A stretch of DNA of 64,000 nt, taken from positions 1 to 64,000 of the forward strand of contig JAFRPW010000046.1 of the NCBI GenBank assembly GCA_017428945.1. The letters are read 5' to 3'. The DNA comes from Bacteroidales bacterium. Its GTDB lineage: Bacteria; Bacteroidota; Bacteroidia; Bacteroidales; UBA932. The position numbers were made by a program, and so were the translations under genes. The notes under the pieces are model-generated. The model was not told where the DNA came from. It worked only from the letters and a program-made list of their open reading frames with translations, and did not search any database. Positions 41,404 through 51,052 of this stretch are shown here, in pieces. Numbering within the stretch: position 1 is the first letter of the stretch; every line of letters begins with the position of its first letter.

Positions 41404-42329
41404 CGGAATTTCTTGTCCTCTTCCAACATGCCAAGGTAGGAGTTGTAGCGCTCAGGAGCTATCTCTCCGCGGTCTACGGCTTCCTTGACGGCGCAGCCGG
41501 GCTCGTGGGTATGGGAGCAGGGAGTGAAACGGCATCCGGCCGATGCGCGGAGCATCTCCGGGAAGTATTTGTAGATATCTTCCTTCTCTACGTCCACAAG
41601 GCCGAATCCCCTTATTCCGGGGGAATCTATCACATATCCGCCGGAAGCCAGCGGGTACATTTCATATAAGGAGGTGGTATGCTTTCCCTGCAGGTGCGCG
41701 GTGGAAATGGCCCCGATCTTAGGGTCCAGCCCCGGGTCCAGCGCCTTTATCAGGGACGATTTCCCCACGCCGGATTCCCCGGAAAACAGGTTCACCCTGC
41801 CCTTGCAGGCCTCCCGGAGCTCATCTATGCCCTCCCCGGTACGGACCGATGTTTCCAGGACATCGTACCCCGCGCTACGGTAAATGGCTCTGAAGGCGGC
41901 CACGGCCTCGGGGGCTTCGTCCCTGTACATGTCCACTTTGGAGAGGACGATGGTGGCCGGGATGCCGTAGAGGCCGCAGGTTACGAGTATTCGGTCCAGG
42001 AAGGGCAGCTTCACCTCCGGGAAATACAAAGACACCACCAGGTATGCCCTGTCCACGTTTGCGGCGATTATATGCGCCTGGCGGGAAAGGTTGGTGGAGC
42101 GGCGGATGACGTAATTGTCCCGGGGGAGGATTTCGGTTATGGTGGCGGAGCCGTCGTCCTCCACGCTGTAGCGGACGCGGTCCCCGACGGCAATGGGATT
42201 GGTGATCTCGCTGGCCTTGAGGCGTATTTTTCCGCGCAGGGTGGCCGGGAACACCTCCCATAAAGGAAGTGCCGACAGCAAGTAATGGCTGCCGGCATTC
42301 TTCACTACCGTTGCTATACCCTCAATCAT
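41400..42329 (-). CDS. rsgA: ribosome small subunit-dependent GTPase A
   Basis: 309 residues. OB-fold N-terminus, then a circularly permuted GTPase: G4-like LSKVDMY precedes the P-loop GESGVGKSSLIKAL, and the switch region TTSLYEMYPL and DSPGIRGF follow. The zinc-binding tail is CRFTPCSHTHEPGC. Assists late 30S maturation. Four-base overlaps with malQ upstream and the MATE gene downstream. Confidence 0.96.
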   Translation of the reverse strand: MIEGIATVVKNAGSHYLLSALPLWEVFPATLRGKIRLKASEITNPIAVGDRVRYSVEDDGSATITEILPRDNYVIRRSTNLSRQAHIIAANVDRAYLVVSLYFPEVKLPFLDRILVTCGLYGIPATIVLSKVDMYRDEAPEAVAAFRAIYRSAGYDVLETSVRTGEGIDELREACKGRVNLFSGESGVGKSSLIKALDPGLDPKIGAISTAHLQGKHTTSLYEMYPLASGGYVIDSPGIRGFGLVDVEKEDIYKYFPEMLRASAGCRFTPCSHTHEPGCAVKEAVDRGEIAPERYNSYLGMLEEDKKFR

Positions 42330-44752
42330 TTGTTACGGGCGCCGGACTCTATTAGAGAGCGGATGTGGCCGCAGAGCCCGTCGTTTGCTATGAGGCTTTC
42401 TACCGTGCAGTGCATGCGGTAACGCCAATAGTAACGGGGAATTGCGGGGACGTTGATGCGCTCGTCTGCGGGGTCTCCGCCGTAGCGGACCTCTCCGTCG
42501 GTGGCAAGCCAGTCCTGCAGGGGCAGGATGGCCAGCATGGCCGGGGACTTCAGATGCTGGGCAAGGATGATGTCTGCAAGCCAGGGCTCGCAGAAGTACG
42601 GGGCTTCGCCTTCGCAGTGCAGCATTTCGTTGTAGAAGCGCTGGCTGGCCGCGCGGTCTTCTTCCCACCATGCACGGAGGGTTGAGGTGTCGTGCGTGCC
42701 CGTTGCGCAGACGCACCAGTAAGGATACTGGTCCGGGTTTGCAAAGAGGTCCCTGGGGTCCTTTGGCATGCGCTGAATCTCAAGGCTGAGGATGTTCTGG
42801 TCTTCCATCACTTCCGGGACGCAGGGCGGAATCATGCCCAGGTCTTCTCCGCAGCACAGCATGCCGGTGGAGTGCAGAAGGGCGGGGAGCTTGCGCATGG
42901 CGCTGTCTTTCCAGAACTGGTTGTGGCGGCGCCAGAAGAAGTCTTCGTGCAGCTGGTCAAAGCGCTTTTGCTGCCACTCCGGGAGTGATGCATACAGCTT
43001 TGTGTTGTTTGCCGATATGCGGGGATGCCAGTATCCCTTCTGACGGGGATCTTCCACAAACAGGACGTCCGTGCCCTCGCCCTTGTGGGGATCGAATCCC
43101 ATTGCGCGGAGCTCGTCCTCAGGATATGGCATGGCGGGGGAGAAGTGGCCCATGAGGCCGCTCTTGTACTGTGAAGGGATTTCCCAGATACGGAAGAAAC
43201 CAAGTATATGGTCTATGCGGAAGGCGTCGAAGTACTGGCTCATCTTGCCCATGCGGGCCTTCCACCAGGCGTAGCCGTCCTCTGACATCTTTTCCCAGTT
43301 GTAGGTGGGGAAGCCCCAGTTCTGGCCGTCGGCGCTGAAGGCATCCGGCGGTGCGCCGGCCTGGCTGTCAAGGTGGAACAGTTCCGGATGCTGCCAGGCG
43401 TCCACGCTGGTACGGCTTACGCCAATGGGAAGGTCTCCCTTGAGGGCTACGCCGTGAACGTGGGCATATGCTACGGCATCCTTGAGCTGGGCATCCAGGA
43501 GGTACTGCTCCCAGCAGTAGAAGCCGGTTTCCTTTTCGTACTTTTTCACAAAGGCGTCTATTTTTGCCTTGCTGTAGGTGGCATATTCCTTCCACTCGTG
43601 GAAGTCCGGGGTGCCCGTGACGTCACGCAGCACGTTGAAAGCGGCATAAGGTACAAGCCAATCTGCGTTTGCTGCCATAAATGCCTTGAAGGCTTCGGAA
43701 GCCATCTGTTCCTCTCCCTTGGAAGCATACAGCTTGCGGAGATACTGGTCCTTGTAGCTGTTAACTTTCTCATAGTCTACCTTTGCCTCCGCCTCAAGCT
43801 CTGCCTTCTTTGCCTTGTAGCCGGCATCCTTTCGGACGCCTGCCGCCGGAAGATGGATGAACTGCGGATGCAGCGCGAAGGAGCTGGATGCATTGTACGG
43901 ATAGGAATCCATCCAGGTGCGGGTCATGGTGGTGTCGTTGATGGGGAGGAGCTGGATAATGCTCTGCCCTGTCTTGACGGCCCAGTCCACCATCTTCTTT
44001 ATATCGTTGAATTCACCTACGCCAAAGCTGTCTTCCGTGCGGAGTGAAAACACCGGGACGGCCACGCCTGCGCCCCTCCAGGGAAGGGTGGGGAATTTGG
44101 GCTGAAGGTCTGCCAGCACTATCTTGGTACCGGTAGGCGGGACCTCCGCAAAGAAATGGTTGGGGCCTTCTTCCCAGAGGCGGATTTCCTTTGTACTGGT
44201 ATCTACGATGACGAATTTGTACTCAACGGGCTCGTGGATGTTGAGGGATACAGACCACCAGGGGAAGCGGGCGTCGGTAAGGAGTGTGACCTTGTTCCAG
44301 TTGCCGAGGACTTTGCCGGTGCCCACGATGCCTACGGACTCGTCGCTGCGGACCTCCGGGGCGGTGATGGCAAAGGTTACGTTGCCCTCGCTCAGGGCTT
44401 CTTTCCTCATGTTGCGGAACGATGCGCCGTCCGGCCTGCGGAAGATGACATCGCTGAACGCGGAGCTGTAGAAGGCCGAGTTTGAAGGGCGTGACATCCA
44501 GCGGTTTCGGAGGATTACCAGGCCGCTTCCGTGCACCACCAGCTGGTGGGGGCGCCATTCCCTCTTGACCACGGCGCCGTCGCGGACTACCTCAAAGCTG
44601 TACTTGTCTCCAAGGTGTATGTCCCTTCCGGTGAGCATGATCTGCCACAGCCCTCCAAAGGAATACTCCATGGGAATGTGGCGTTTGCCTATTTTGAGCC
44701 TGAGACTTTCTCCCCAGGCTGTCTGATACTGAATCTGTATACTGACGGTCAT
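42326..44752 (-). CDS. malQ: 4-alpha-glucanotransferase (GH77) with starch-binding modules
   Basis: 808 residues. The N-terminal ~250 residues look like two CBM20-type modules (VGIVGTGKVLGNWNKVTLL, EYKFVIVDTSTKEIRLWEEG). The GH77 catalytic part follows with DSYPYNASSSFALHP, nucleophile Asp in FRIDHILGFFRIWEIP, acid/base Glu in CCGEDLGMIP and transition-state Asp in GTHDTSTLRAWW. Disproportionates maltodextrins or glycogen in the cytosol. Promoter on the minus strand at 44777. First gene of the malQ-rsgA-MATE unit. Confidence 0.95.
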   Translation of the reverse strand: MTVSIQIQYQTAWGESLRLKIGKRHIPMEYSFGGLWQIMLTGRDIHLGDKYSFEVVRDGAVVKREWRPHQLVVHGSGLVILRNRWMSRPSNSAFYSSAFSDVIFRRPDGASFRNMRKEALSEGNVTFAITAPEVRSDESVGIVGTGKVLGNWNKVTLLTDARFPWWSVSLNIHEPVEYKFVIVDTSTKEIRLWEEGPNHFFAEVPPTGTKIVLADLQPKFPTLPWRGAGVAVPVFSLRTEDSFGVGEFNDIKKMVDWAVKTGQSIIQLLPINDTTMTRTWMDSYPYNASSSFALHPQFIHLPAAGVRKDAGYKAKKAELEAEAKVDYEKVNSYKDQYLRKLYASKGEEQMASEAFKAFMAANADWLVPYAAFNVLRDVTGTPDFHEWKEYATYSKAKIDAFVKKYEKETGFYCWEQYLLDAQLKDAVAYAHVHGVALKGDLPIGVSRTSVDAWQHPELFHLDSQAGAPPDAFSADGQNWGFPTYNWEKMSEDGYAWWKARMGKMSQYFDAFRIDHILGFFRIWEIPSQYKSGLMGHFSPAMPYPEDELRAMGFDPHKGEGTDVLFVEDPRQKGYWHPRISANNTKLYASLPEWQQKRFDQLHEDFFWRRHNQFWKDSAMRKLPALLHSTGMLCCGEDLGMIPPCVPEVMEDQNILSLEIQRMPKDPRDLFANPDQYPYWCVCATGTHDTSTLRAWWEEDRAASQRFYNEMLHCEGEAPYFCEPWLADIILAQHLKSPAMLAILPLQDWLATDGEVRYGGDPADERINVPAIPRYYWRYRMHCTVESLIANDGLCGHIRSLIESGARNK

Positions 44753-44776
44753 GTCGATAGTGTTATTTTAATCAAA

Positions 44777-44804
44777 CAAATATACGGCTTTTTTCTTAAC
44801 TTTG
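44777..44804. promoter_or_regulatory. divergent promoters of malQ and yciH
   Basis: Minus-strand TATATTTG at 44777-44784 (malQ, 24 bases from ATG) and plus-strand TAACTTTG at 44797-44804 (yciH, 8 bases from ATG). The two boxes are only 12 bases apart, so simultaneous occupancy looks hard. Confidence 0.55.
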
Positions 44805-44812
44805 CACTCGTT

Positions 44813-45157
44813 ATGGCAGACAACAATTGGAAAGACCGTCTGGGTGTGGTTTTCTCCACTAATCCGGACTTTCAATATACAGTACAGGAGGAAGCGGAGG
44901 CGGCCACCCTGGAGCCTTCCAGGCAGAAACTCATCGTGGGCATAGACCGCCGTAACCGCGGCGGAAAGCAGGTCACGCTGGTTACCGGCTTCGTGGGCTC
45001 TGCGGAAGATCTGAAGGAGCTTGGCCGCACTCTCAAGACACGCCTTGGCGTGGGCGGAAGCGCCAAGGACGGCGAAATCACCGTCCAGGGAGATTTCCGT
45101 GACAAGGTTGTGGAGATTCTCCGTTCCCTGGGTTATAACGCAAAAAGAGGCAACTGA
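44813..45157 (+). CDS. yciH: SUI1-family translation factor
   Basis: 114 residues from the ATG at 44813; the longer open frame is antisense to malQ. SUI1/eIF1-like fold: IDRRNRGGKQVTLVTGF, LGRTLKTRLGVGGSAKDGE, and IQGDFRDKV-like VQGDFRDKVVEIL at the C-terminus. Its bacterial role in initiation fidelity is not settled. The promoter box ends 8 bases before the start. Overlaps the DUF4271 gene by one base. Confidence 0.92.
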   Translation: MADNNWKDRLGVVFSTNPDFQYTVQEEAEAATLEPSRQKLIVGIDRRNRGGKQVTLVTGFVGSAEDLKELGRTLKTRLGVGGSAKDGEITVQGDFRDKVVEILRSLGYNAKRGN

Positions 45158-45783
45158 TGGTCCCGCTGTCGGCAAGCATACTGGTGCTGGTTTTCGTGGT
45201 GCTGATGATTCTGCTCCTCCCAAACTTCATGCAGCTGGTACCATATCTGGCAGACAGTTTCCTCAGGGCAAGAGGCAGCTCCGCTCTTGAAAACAGCGTA
45301 CGCGTAAGCCGTGACCGCAACACGGTGGCCCTTGTGATGCTGCTCCCAGGACAGCTGCTGGTATTCCGCTACAGGCTCTACAATCCGGATTTCATGGCCT
45401 GGCAGTCAGGGGACGCCAGGATCTGGATCATTGCAGCGGTATTCGGAGTTTATTTCATCCTCAGGTTGGCGGTTTATGTCCTGCTGAAACCCCGCCGCCG
45501 ATACGAGGCCTACCAGACCGCCCACCACGCATCGTATACCTTCTTTATCCTAATGGTGCTCCTGATGCTGCTGACGGCCGGCGGAATGTTCCTTTTCAAG
45601 GCTCCTGACCAGGTTATCCGTACCGTTTTATACGCTGAAGCGGGTGCGGTATACTTTGTTTTTTTGATTCGCCGTGCACAAATTTTATCATTGTCTTGCA
45701 ATCAATTCCGAACTTTTTTGTACCTTTGCGCGCTTGAATTAATACCTACGGCCTCGCTGGTTGTTTCAGCGGTGCTGTTATAG
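45157..45783 (+). CDS. DUF4271 membrane protein
   Basis: 208 residues with about six membrane segments (first ILVLVFVVLMILLL). Resembles Bacteroidota DUF4271 proteins, which commonly lie next to the uroporphyrinogen synthase gene as here. Function unknown; heme-pathway proximity may be meaningful. The hemD promoter lies inside its 3' end at 45721. Confidence 0.8.
   Translation: MVPLSASILVLVFVVLMILLLPNFMQLVPYLADSFLRARGSSALENSVRVSRDRNTVALVMLLPGQLLVFRYRLYNPDFMAWQSGDARIWIIAAVFGVYFILRLAVYVLLKPRRRYEAYQTAHHASYTFFILMVLLMLLTAGGMFLFKAPDQVIRTVLYAEAGAVYFVFLIRRAQILSLSCNQFRTFLYLCALELIPTASLVVSAVLL
45721..45728 (+). promoter_or_regulatory. -7 box (TACCTTTG) inside the DUF4271 gene
   Basis: Perfect -7 box 72 bases before the hemD ATG, within the last ~20 codons of the preceding gene. 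Confidence 0.5.
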
Positions 45784-45800
45784 AGCAGACAGATAGTAAA

Positions 45801-46544
45801 ATGAGTATAAAGAATATCCTGGTATCTCAGAGCGCGCCCCGCGTTCTCACTCAGTATCAGACAGTAACGGAGAAGTTCGGCGTGCAGTTCAACTTCCGCC
45901 CGTTCTATAAAGTGGAGCCCCTTTCCTCCCGCGAGTTCCGTGCCCAGCGTATTAATATCCTGGACTACACGGCAATAGTTTTCTCCTCCCGCCATGCAAT
46001 TGACGCTTTCTTCTCCCTTGCAGAGGAACTCCGCTGCAAGATTCCGGAGACCATGAAGTATTTCTGCACTACGGAAGCAGTAGCCATGTATCTGCAGAAA
46101 CACATCGTCTACCGCAAGCGCAAGATCTTCTACGGCACCGGCACCCCGGAAAGCGTGGTGGCACTTATCGGCCCCAAGCACAAGGGAGAGAAGTTCCTCA
46201 TCACCATGTCGGATTCTTCATCGGCGGACAGCCTCACAAAGCTGTTTGACGCAGCTAAGCTCAGCTACACTACCGGCGTGTTCGTGAAGTCCGTGAGCCA
46301 GGACATCCATGACCTGGACCTTCATGCCTATGACATGATTGTCTTCTACAACCCCTCAGACGTAAAGTCCCTGCAGGAGAATTTCCCGGATTTCACCCAG
46401 GGGGACATCAAGATGGTTTCCTTCGGCAAGTCCATCGTCAAGGCAATGGAAGAGGCCGGCCTCACCATTACCGTCAAGGCCCCGTCACCCGAGGCCCCGT
46501 CAGTTGCCCGCGCAATAGAGCTTTATCTGGAAGGCCTTCAGTAA
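45801..46544 (+). CDS. hemD: uroporphyrinogen-III synthase
   Basis: 247 residues. Two-domain fold: VLTQYQTVTEKFGVQFNFRPF, YTAIVFSSRHAIDAFF, TTEAVAMYL, and the second domain YDMIVFYNPSDVKSLQENF with VSFGKSIVKAMEEAG. Closes hydroxymethylbilane with D-ring inversion on the way to heme and corrinoids. The family is weakly conserved, so the call rests on overall pattern and context. rnpA follows with a one-base overlap. Confidence 0.85.
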   Translation: MSIKNILVSQSAPRVLTQYQTVTEKFGVQFNFRPFYKVEPLSSREFRAQRINILDYTAIVFSSRHAIDAFFSLAEELRCKIPETMKYFCTTEAVAMYLQKHIVYRKRKIFYGTGTPESVVALIGPKHKGEKFLITMSDSSSADSLTKLFDAAKLSYTTGVFVKSVSQDIHDLDLHAYDMIVFYNPSDVKSLQENFPDFTQGDIKMVSFGKSIVKAMEEAGLTITVKAPSPEAPSVARAIELYLEGLQ

Positions 46545-46894
46545 TGGCGGCAACCCTTCCTAAGAGTGAACGGCTCTCCGGCCTTTCCAGGGTATCGGAG
46601 CTCTTCGCCCATGGGAAGTCAGGCAGCTGCGGATGTATCCGATACCGTTATTTGAAAAGGGACGATGACGCCCCTTCCCGCATTGTGGTCTCCGTGCCCA
46701 AGCGGAACTTCAAGCGCGCCGTGAAGCGCAATCTCCTCAAGCGCCGCCTCCGCGAAAGCTACCGTCGCCAGAAAGACCTGCTTGGTCCAGGAGTGGATAT
46801 CCTTTTTGTATATCTTCCCCGCGAGGTCCTCACGTCAGGTGAGATTTTTGCAGACATGACAGCCGTCCTCACTCAGGTTCACGGCGATGATTAA
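46544..46894 (+). CDS. rnpA: ribonuclease P protein component
   Basis: 116 residues. The family signature is clear: [19 protein letters not shown] around residues 63-81. It binds the RNase P RNA for tRNA 5' maturation. No rpmH (L34) gene lies upstream as in many bacteria; yidD overlaps its 3' end by 8 bases, preserving the usual rnpA-yidD order. Confidence 0.94.
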   Translation: MAATLPKSERLSGLSRVSELFAHGKSGSCGCIRYRYLKRDDDAPSRIVVSVPKRNFKRAVKRNLLKRRLRESYRRQKDLLGPGVDILFVYLPREVLTSGEIFADMTAVLTQVHGDD

Positions 46895-47117
46895 TATTAA
46901 AAGGATACTGGCTTTCCCGCTGATAGTGCTTGTGAAGTTCTATCAGCTGTGTATCAGTCCTTTTACTCCACCGTCCTGCCGATACACGCCCACATGCTCA
47001 CAGTATGCCCTGGAGGCACTGAAGAAGTATGGCCCCATCAAGGGCGGCTGGCTTGCCTTCAAGCGCATAATGCGCTGCCATCCCTGGGGCGGAAGCGGTT
47101 ATGATCCTGTGCCGTAA
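46887..47117 (+). CDS. yidD: membrane protein insertion efficiency factor
   Basis: 76 residues with the conserved [20 protein letters not shown] core and the C-terminal [13 protein letters not shown]. Assists YidC-dependent insertion at the inner membrane. Overlaps rnpA by 8 bases and the methyltransferase gene by one base. Confidence 0.95.
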   Translation: MINIKRILAFPLIVLVKFYQLCISPFTPPSCRYTPTCSQYALEALKKYGPIKGGWLAFKRIMRCHPWGGSGYDPVP

Positions 47118-47815
47118 TGCAGAAAAAAGATCAAATACAGAAGATGTTCGACGGCATTGCCCCGTCATACGACAGGCTTAACCACCTGATGTCGCTTGGC
47201 GTGGACAGGCTGTGGCGCCGTAAGGCCGTGAAGGAACTTGTGGACGGGACTGTCCAGAAGATACTGGACGTAGCCTGCGGTACCGGAGACTCCACCATAG
47301 AGCTGGCAAAAAGGGCCGGTCTGGGGAGTACTGTCATAGGCGTGGACATATCGGCGGGAATGATGGAACCCCTTATGCGGAAGGCGGCTAAGGCCGGGGT
47401 GCACGACAGGATCCACCTGAAGGTTGCCGACGGATGCGACCTGCCATATGCCGACGGCACTTTCCATGCAGTAACCTGCTCCTTCGGGATCAGGAATTTC
47501 GAGGACAAGGCAAAGGGGCTCAGGGAGTTCCTGCGCGTGCTCAAACCAGGAGGCAAGATGGTCATCCTGGAACTTTCCGTTCCGGATGGCAGGCGCCTCA
47601 GGAGGCTGTACAACATATATTTCATGCACATAATGCCGTGGATTGGCGGCCTGGTATCCGGAAACAAGGAGGCGTACAGGTATCTCCCGGCATCGGTCCA
47701 GACTTTTCCCGCCCCGGAGAAGTTCTGCACCATGATTAAGGATAGCGGCTTCCGGAGCGTCCGTTTCCGCACCCTTACCCTTGGACTTTGCCGCATGTAT
47801 ATAGCGGAAAAATAG
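47117..47815 (+). CDS. ubiE: demethylmenaquinone methyltransferase
   Basis: 232 residues. SAM-binding LDVACGTGDSTIELAKR, then CSFGIRNFEDKAKGLREF and RVLKPGGKMVILELS, which mark the UbiE/MenG family. Bacteroidota use menaquinone, so C-methylation of demethylmenaquinone is the expected reaction. The previous four genes are tightly packed with it. Confidence 0.93.
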   Translation: MQKKDQIQKMFDGIAPSYDRLNHLMSLGVDRLWRRKAVKELVDGTVQKILDVACGTGDSTIELAKRAGLGSTVIGVDISAGMMEPLMRKAAKAGVHDRIHLKVADGCDLPYADGTFHAVTCSFGIRNFEDKAKGLREFLRVLKPGGKMVILELSVPDGRRLRRLYNIYFMHIMPWIGGLVSGNKEAYRYLPASVQTFPAPEKFCTMIKDSGFRSVRFRTLTLGLCRMYIAEK

Positions 47816-47816
47816 T

Positions 47817-47824
47817 TATCTTTG
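47817..47824 (+). promoter_or_regulatory. -7 box (TATCTTTG), 6 nt before ATG
   Basis: Perfect box overlapping the ubiE stop codon region; it ends 6 bases before the DUF2723 ATG. Confidence 0.6.
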
Positions 47825-47830
47825 TAGTCT

Positions 47831-50800
47831 ATGGACAAAAAGACATTCAATAAATGGAACATGATGGTTGCCGTGGTGGCCTTTCTGGTGTCTGCGGTAA
47901 CTTATCTTGCCACTATAGAGCCCACGGCCAGTTTCTGGGACTGCGGGGAATTCATTGCATCGTCATACAAGCTTGAGGTGGGCCATCCCCCGGGAAACCC
48001 CGTGTTCCAGCTCATCGCCCGCTTTTTCACCATGCCTTTCGGGGCGGACAAGGCGGCGGTCGCGGTGAATGCAATGAACGGCATCCTGAGTGCGCTTACC
48101 ATATTCTTCCTGTACCTTACTATTGTTTTCTTCGCCAAGAGGCTGTTGAGATCCCCGATCAGGTCGGGGATGACGGATAGAGGACCGGGGATGACGGAGG
48201 AATACACCGTCCAGCAGGCCATAACCATATTCGGTTCCGGCCTGGTTGGCGCCTTGGCGTATACATTCTCTGACACCTTCTGGTTCAGTGCCGTAGAGGG
48301 TGAGGTCTATGCAATGAGTTCGCTTTTCACGGCAATCGTGTTCTGGGCCATGTGCCGCTGGTACGAGACCGCGGACCAGCCCCACGCCAACCGCTGGATA
48401 GTGCTCATAGCATTCCTGATGGGCCTTTCCATAGGCGTCCACCTGCTTAACCTCCTTACCATTCCCGCCTTCGTCTTCATGTATTATTACAGGAAGAACG
48501 AGGACAGGCAGCTGTCGTTTGGCAAGCTGGTGGGAATTTTCATGATAGGTGTGGTGATAGAGTTCCTGCTGGTATACCTGTTCATCCCTTATCTTCCCAA
48601 ACTGGCGGCTTTCTTCGACCGCCTCTTCGTCAACGGATTCGGCCTGCCTTACAACACTGGAGCGGTGTTCTTCCTGGTAGCCCTGCTAGGCCTTTGCTTC
48701 TGGGTCCTGTTTGCCACCCTCAGGAGGGGCAGGGTGTTCTGGAATACCGTCACGCTGTGTGTAACCACGCTGGTGATTGGCTTCTCGCTGTTTGCAATAG
48801 TCATTATCCGCTCCAGCGTAAAGACCCCCACCAACGAGTATCAGCCCGATAACCCCTATACCCTTGTCCGTTATCTCGGACGTGAGCAGTACGGCTCCAA
48901 CCCTCTGGTATACGGCCAGTACTTCGACGCCCCGTACGACCTCAAGGTAGAAAAGTACTGGGCACCCCTTGACGGCAAGTACGTGAAGGTGGACGGTCCC
49001 GCCGACGCGGATTATCGTCCCGAAGGCAAGATGCTCTTCCCCAGGATGTGGTCATCGGCCGATCCCCGTTACATCAGCTTCTACGAGCAGTATACCGGCG
49101 GAAAGGGAACAAGGGTGAAAGGTGCCAAGCACCGCAAGCCCACCTTCGGGGCCAATATGGCCTATTTCATTGACTATCAGCTGAACTGGATGTACTGGCG
49201 CTACTTCATGTGGAATTTCGCCGGTCGCCAGAACGAGATCCACAGCCCCTCGCCGGGGGAGGTCTTCTACGGAAACTGGGAGAGCGGAATCGGCTTCCTG
49301 GACCGTCTCCGTCTGGGGGACCAGAGCGGCGCTCCGGCTACGCTCAGCGAGAACAAGGGCAAGAACCATTACTTCATGCTGCCCCTCCTGCTTGGCCTTC
49401 TTGGCCTGGTGTTCCAGTTCGACAGGGACAAGCGCGGCAGCTGGCTGGTATTCCTCATGTTCTTCATGACGGGAATAGCAATCGTCCTGTACCTTAACCA
49501 GCCTCCGTTCCAGGTGAGGGAGAGGGACTATGCGTATGCGGGTTCCTTCTATATGTATGCAATCTGGATAGGCCTTGGCGTGGCTGCGCTGTACCGCTGG
49601 ATTGCCGATGCCGTGAAAAAGCCGGCATCGGAGAAGGCCATCGCAGTCTGCGTCAGCGTCCTCTGCCTTGGCGTTCCCGCCCTCATGGCGGCCCAGAACT
49701 GGGACGACCACGACCGCTCCGGCCGCCGCACCGCCGTGGAGATGGCAAAGAACTACCTCAATTCCGTAGGGGAGCAGGGCATCCTGATTACCCACGGAGA
49801 CAACGATACCTTCCCTCTCTGGTACGCCCAGGAGGTTGAGAGCGTCCGTACCGACGTGCGTATCGTGAATACATCCCTGCTGGGAACGGACTGGCACATA
49901 GACCAGATGAAGTGGGCCTGCAACGAGAGCAAGCCCCTGCCTCTCACCGTATCCCAGCGCCAGTACCTTTACGGCACCAACGAATACGTCTACATTGCTT
50001 ATGACGATGGCTCACCCATGCACATCAAGGATGTCATGGACGTGTTCAAGGATCCCAAGATGAAGGTTCCCCTGGAGAACGGAATGAAGCTGGATTTTAT
50101 CTGCGCCCGCAACATCGTGATTCCCGTGAACAAGGAAAACTGTCTCAAGTACGGTATAGTTCCCGAGAAGTTTGCAGACGAGATCCCGTCCGAAATAATG
50201 CTTACCATGTCCAAGGACAAGAACTACCTTACCAAGCCGGAGCTCTTCCTCCTGGACCTCCTCTCCAACTACCAGTGGGACCGCCCCATCCACGTTCTCA
50301 ACCAGGGCGGTGACCTCAACATCGGCATCAAGGACTACCTCATGTACGACGGCTACTCCTGCCACCTTGTCCCCATCAAGAACAAGGTTTCCTCCACCGA
50401 CGCCGGCAAGGCCGATGCCCTGGAGCTCTACCGCAAGATGAAGGAGGACTACACCTGGGATGCAATGAGTTCAAAGGGCTGGTTCGTGGACTACCAGAAC
50501 ATGTACACCTTCCTTGGCGTGATGTCCCAGAGGCAGCTGTTCCTCACAGTCGCCAACTCCCTCATCGATGCAGGAGAAAATGAGAAGGCCCTGGAAATGA
50601 TGGATATGTGCCAGGAGTGCTTCCCGGAAGAAAACTTCCCTCTGGAGAGCATTCCCATCGGCTTCACCGCCAACGACTACATGGTTGCCCAGATGATAGA
50701 GAACTTCTACTATCTCGGGGCCAAGGAGTCTGCTGCAGACCTGGCTTCACGCTTTGGAGAGCAGCTGCTTGAAACGGCAACCTTCTACATGGACTGGGGC

Positions 50801-50968
50801 AGCCTTGGCTCGTCCGAGTTCGAGACCGCCGGCCGCGTGCTGCTGTACGTTGTTGACGTATGCAAGGAATATGGAGACGAAGAGCTCTCCAAGAATCTTG
50901 AAGAGCGCTTCACCGTGCTGCTGCATACCGCCATGGGAACTGGTGAAGAAATCGACGCGCAATCATAA
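47831..50968 (+). CDS. DUF2723 membrane protein (TMEM260-like, probable protein O-mannosyltransferase family)
   Basis: 1045 residues. The N-terminal ~600 residues have about 12-13 membrane segments and GT-C-like features, with Asp/Glu in the first loop (ASFWDCGEFIASSYKLEVGH) and the second (SDTFWFSAVEGEVYAMSS). The C-terminal ~400 residues are soluble (HGDNDTFPLWYAQEVE, VRIVNTSLLGTDWH). Residues ~106-123 (SPIRSGMTDRGPGMTE) come from a family-A repeat between two membrane segments. Such proteins are proposed to glycosylate exported proteins in Bacteroidota. Confidence 0.87.
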   Translation: MDKKTFNKWNMMVAVVAFLVSAVTYLATIEPTASFWDCGEFIASSYKLEVGHPPGNPVFQLIARFFTMPFGADKAAVAVNAMNGILSALTIFFLYLTIVFFAKRLLRSPIRSGMTDRGPGMTEEYTVQQAITIFGSGLVGALAYTFSDTFWFSAVEGEVYAMSSLFTAIVFWAMCRWYETADQPHANRWIVLIAFLMGLSIGVHLLNLLTIPAFVFMYYYRKNEDRQLSFGKLVGIFMIGVVIEFLLVYLFIPYLPKLAAFFDRLFVNGFGLPYNTGAVFFLVALLGLCFWVLFATLRRGRVFWNTVTLCVTTLVIGFSLFAIVIIRSSVKTPTNEYQPDNPYTLVRYLGREQYGSNPLVYGQYFDAPYDLKVEKYWAPLDGKYVKVDGPADADYRPEGKMLFPRMWSSADPRYISFYEQYTGGKGTRVKGAKHRKPTFGANMAYFIDYQLNWMYWRYFMWNFAGRQNEIHSPSPGEVFYGNWESGIGFLDRLRLGDQSGAPATLSENKGKNHYFMLPLLLGLLGLVFQFDRDKRGSWLVFLMFFMTGIAIVLYLNQPPFQVRERDYAYAGSFYMYAIWIGLGVAALYRWIADAVKKPASEKAIAVCVSVLCLGVPALMAAQNWDDHDRSGRRTAVEMAKNYLNSVGEQGILITHGDNDTFPLWYAQEVESVRTDVRIVNTSLLGTDWHIDQMKWACNESKPLPLTVSQRQYLYGTNEYVYIAYDDGSPMHIKDVMDVFKDPKMKVPLENGMKLDFICARNIVIPVNKENCLKYGIVPEKFADEIPSEIMLTMSKDKNYLTKPELFLLDLLSNYQWDRPIHVLNQGGDLNIGIKDYLMYDGYSCHLVPIKNKVSSTDAGKADALELYRKMKEDYTWDAMSSKGWFVDYQNMYTFLGVMSQRQLFLTVANSLIDAGENEKALEMMDMCQECFPEENFPLESIPIGFTANDYMVAQMIENFYYLGAKESAADLASRFGEQLLETATFYMDWGSLGSSEFETAGRVLLYVVDVCKEYGDEELSKNLEERFTVLLHTAMGTGEEIDAQS
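48148..48198. repeat. family-A repeat inside the DUF2723 gene
   Basis: One full hairpin (ATCCCCGA 48151-48158, TCGGGGAT 48164-48171) followed by GACGG and a half unit (ACCGGGGATGACGGA). In frame, in an extramembrane loop. Confidence 0.85.
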
Positions 50969-50995
50969 CGGGTTGTTAATCAGCAATTTAAATAC

Positions 50996-51025
50996 TTGAA
51001 CCCCGGTCAAACGACCGGGGTTCAA
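50996..51025 (+). terminator. terminator after the DUF2723 gene
   Basis: A perfect 13-bp inverted repeat: TTGAACCCCGGTC (50996-51008) and GACCGGGGTTCAA (51013-51025) with a 4-base loop. Works for both converging genes. Confidence 0.85.
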
Positions 51026-51052
51026 TGTGTTAATATGCTAAAAATCAATTAC